A stretch of 6,708 bases of DNA, taken from NCBI GenBank assembly GCA_958346135.1, contig CATVQN010000063.1:1-6708 (forward strand), in the 5' to 3' direction. The translations under genes were made by a program, and so were the position numbers. This document shows positions 6,146-6,708 of this stretch, in pieces (position 1 is the first letter of the stretch; each line of letters begins with the position of its first letter). The notes beneath the pieces are model-generated. The model searched no databases. It was not told the DNA's origin and saw nothing but the letters and a program-made list of their open reading frames with translations. The DNA comes from an uncultured Eubacteriales bacterium. Its GTDB lineage: Bacteria; Bacillota; Clostridia; Monoglobales; Monoglobaceae.

Positions 6146-6708
6146 TCATTTCTCCTGTGATTCCAACCGCCGAATTTCATCTCGAATCTGGGCGGCCAAT
6201 TCAAACTGCAGCAGCTCTGCCGCTTTCTTCATCTCGGTGGTAAGTTCCGCAATCGTTCTTGCTACATCCACCGTTTCCTTTTTGCGGTTCTTATCCTTAG
6301 GTACCGTCACGGCCTGGGTCGCCTCAATCACCTCATGAACCTCTTTCCGGATGGTTTTGGGGGTAATACCGTGTTTTTCGTTAAAAGTACGCTGCAGGGT
6401 GCGGCGGCGATTGGTCTCTGAAATAGCATAATCCATCGACCTCGTTACCGTATCGGCATACATAATCACTTTTCCCTCCGCATTTCGTGCCGCACGTCCA
6501 ATGGTCTGAATCAGTGATGTATCACTGCGCAAAAACCCCTCCTTATCCGCATCCAAAATCGCAACCAATGAAACCTCGGGAATATCCAATCCCTCACGAA
6601 GAAGGTTGATTCCTACCAGTACATCAAAAACGCCCATACGCAGATCCCGTATAATCTCCATACGTTCTATGGTATGGACATCAGAGTGCAGATATCGTAC
6701 CTTGACAC
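6146..6708 (-). CDS. uvrB: Excinuclease ABC subunit B (UvrB), C-terminal part
   Basis: The 3' end of uvrB: 186 residues are visible and the 5' part lies beyond the right edge. UvrB is the helicase-like subunit that UvrA loads at lesions, where it verifies damage and recruits UvrC. The fragment opens VKVRYLHSDVHTIERMEIIR and runs into the last helicase motifs, with LVGINLLREGLDIPEVSL, ILDADKEGFLRSDTSLIQ and TIGRAARN; this is helicase domain 3 with its arginine-finger region. Next come the conserved TFNEKHGITPKTIRK stretch and a charged linker. The final 30 or so residues, IAELTTEMKKAAELLQFELA and on to QIRDEIRRLE, form the UVR motif that contacts UvrC. The open frame continues to the edge with no upstream stop, so this is truncation by the window and not a broken gene. 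It is the first visible gene of the uvrB-uvrA transcript. Confidence 0.97.
   Translation of the reverse strand, partial: VKVRYLHSDVHTIERMEIIRDLRMGVFDVLVGINLLREGLDIPEVSLVAILDADKEGFLRSDTSLIQTIGRAARNAEGKVIMYADTVTRSMDYAISETNRRRTLQRTFNEKHGITPKTIRKEVHEVIEATQAVTVPKDKNRKKETVDVARTIAELTTEMKKAAELLQFELAAQIRDEIRRLESQEK
6152..6156 (-). promoter_or_regulatory. Ribosome binding site of uvrA inside the uvrB end
   Basis: AGGAG on the minus strand within the last codons of uvrB. Spacing to the three consecutive ATG codons is 2, 5 and 8 bases, so the third (6143-6141) is best placed. The uvrB stop TGA (6148-6146) overlaps the first ATG, so translational coupling of uvrA to uvrB is likely. Confidence 0.75.

Noticed and set aside
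6659..6708. SDVHTIER in UvrB, where an Asp is often seen at the His position
   Set aside because: This position varies among UvrB proteins, and the surrounding helicase motifs are intact, so it is not evidence of altered function.

Overview
The window holds six genes, all on the minus strand, read from the right edge to the left: uvrB (3' part), uvrA, a fused hisZ-hisG, hisA, hisIE, and the first 110 bases of a VOC-superfamily gene cut by the left edge. The dense packing, AGGAG-type ribosome binding sites, the short form of HisG paired with HisZ, the HisIE fusion and a consensus sigma-A promoter point to a low-to-moderate GC Firmicute. A clostridial or Lachnospiraceae-like organism is likely, but this is inferred from gene style and not from a marker gene. 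No RNA gene, mobile element, CRISPR array, phage gene or long repeat is visible.

Right half (3300-6708): the end of uvrB and the whole of uvrA, joined by a start/stop overlap region. They encode two of the three UvrABC nucleotide excision repair proteins. UvrA finds distorted DNA as a dimer with tandem ABC ATPase modules. UvrB is loaded onto the lesion, and its C-terminal UVR motif recruits UvrC, which is not in the window.

Middle (3214-3299): an 86-base gap carrying a near-perfect promoter (TTGACG, 17 bases, TATAAT, with an extended -10 TG) that should start a separate his transcript. The predicted leader is only about 35 bases, so there is no room for a T-box or attenuator. No intrinsic terminator is visible after uvrA, so read-through from the uvr genes is possible.

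Left half (1-3213): hisZG, hisA and hisIE, tightly spaced. Together they encode exactly the first four reactions of histidine biosynthesis: HisG (step 1, with HisZ as the regulatory partner), HisE and HisI (steps 2 and 3) and HisA (step 4), ending at PRFAR. The genes for later steps (hisH, hisF, hisB, hisC, hisD) are absent from the visible part. The VOC gene follows 47 bases after hisIE with no visible terminator, so it may be a passenger or functional member of the same transcript.

The most notable feature is the single-chain HisZ-HisG protein: two subunits that normally form a separate-chain hetero-octamer are here one 549-residue polypeptide with no internal start codon for the HisG part. 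Otherwise this is ordinary housekeeping DNA, and I found no convincing undescribed system.
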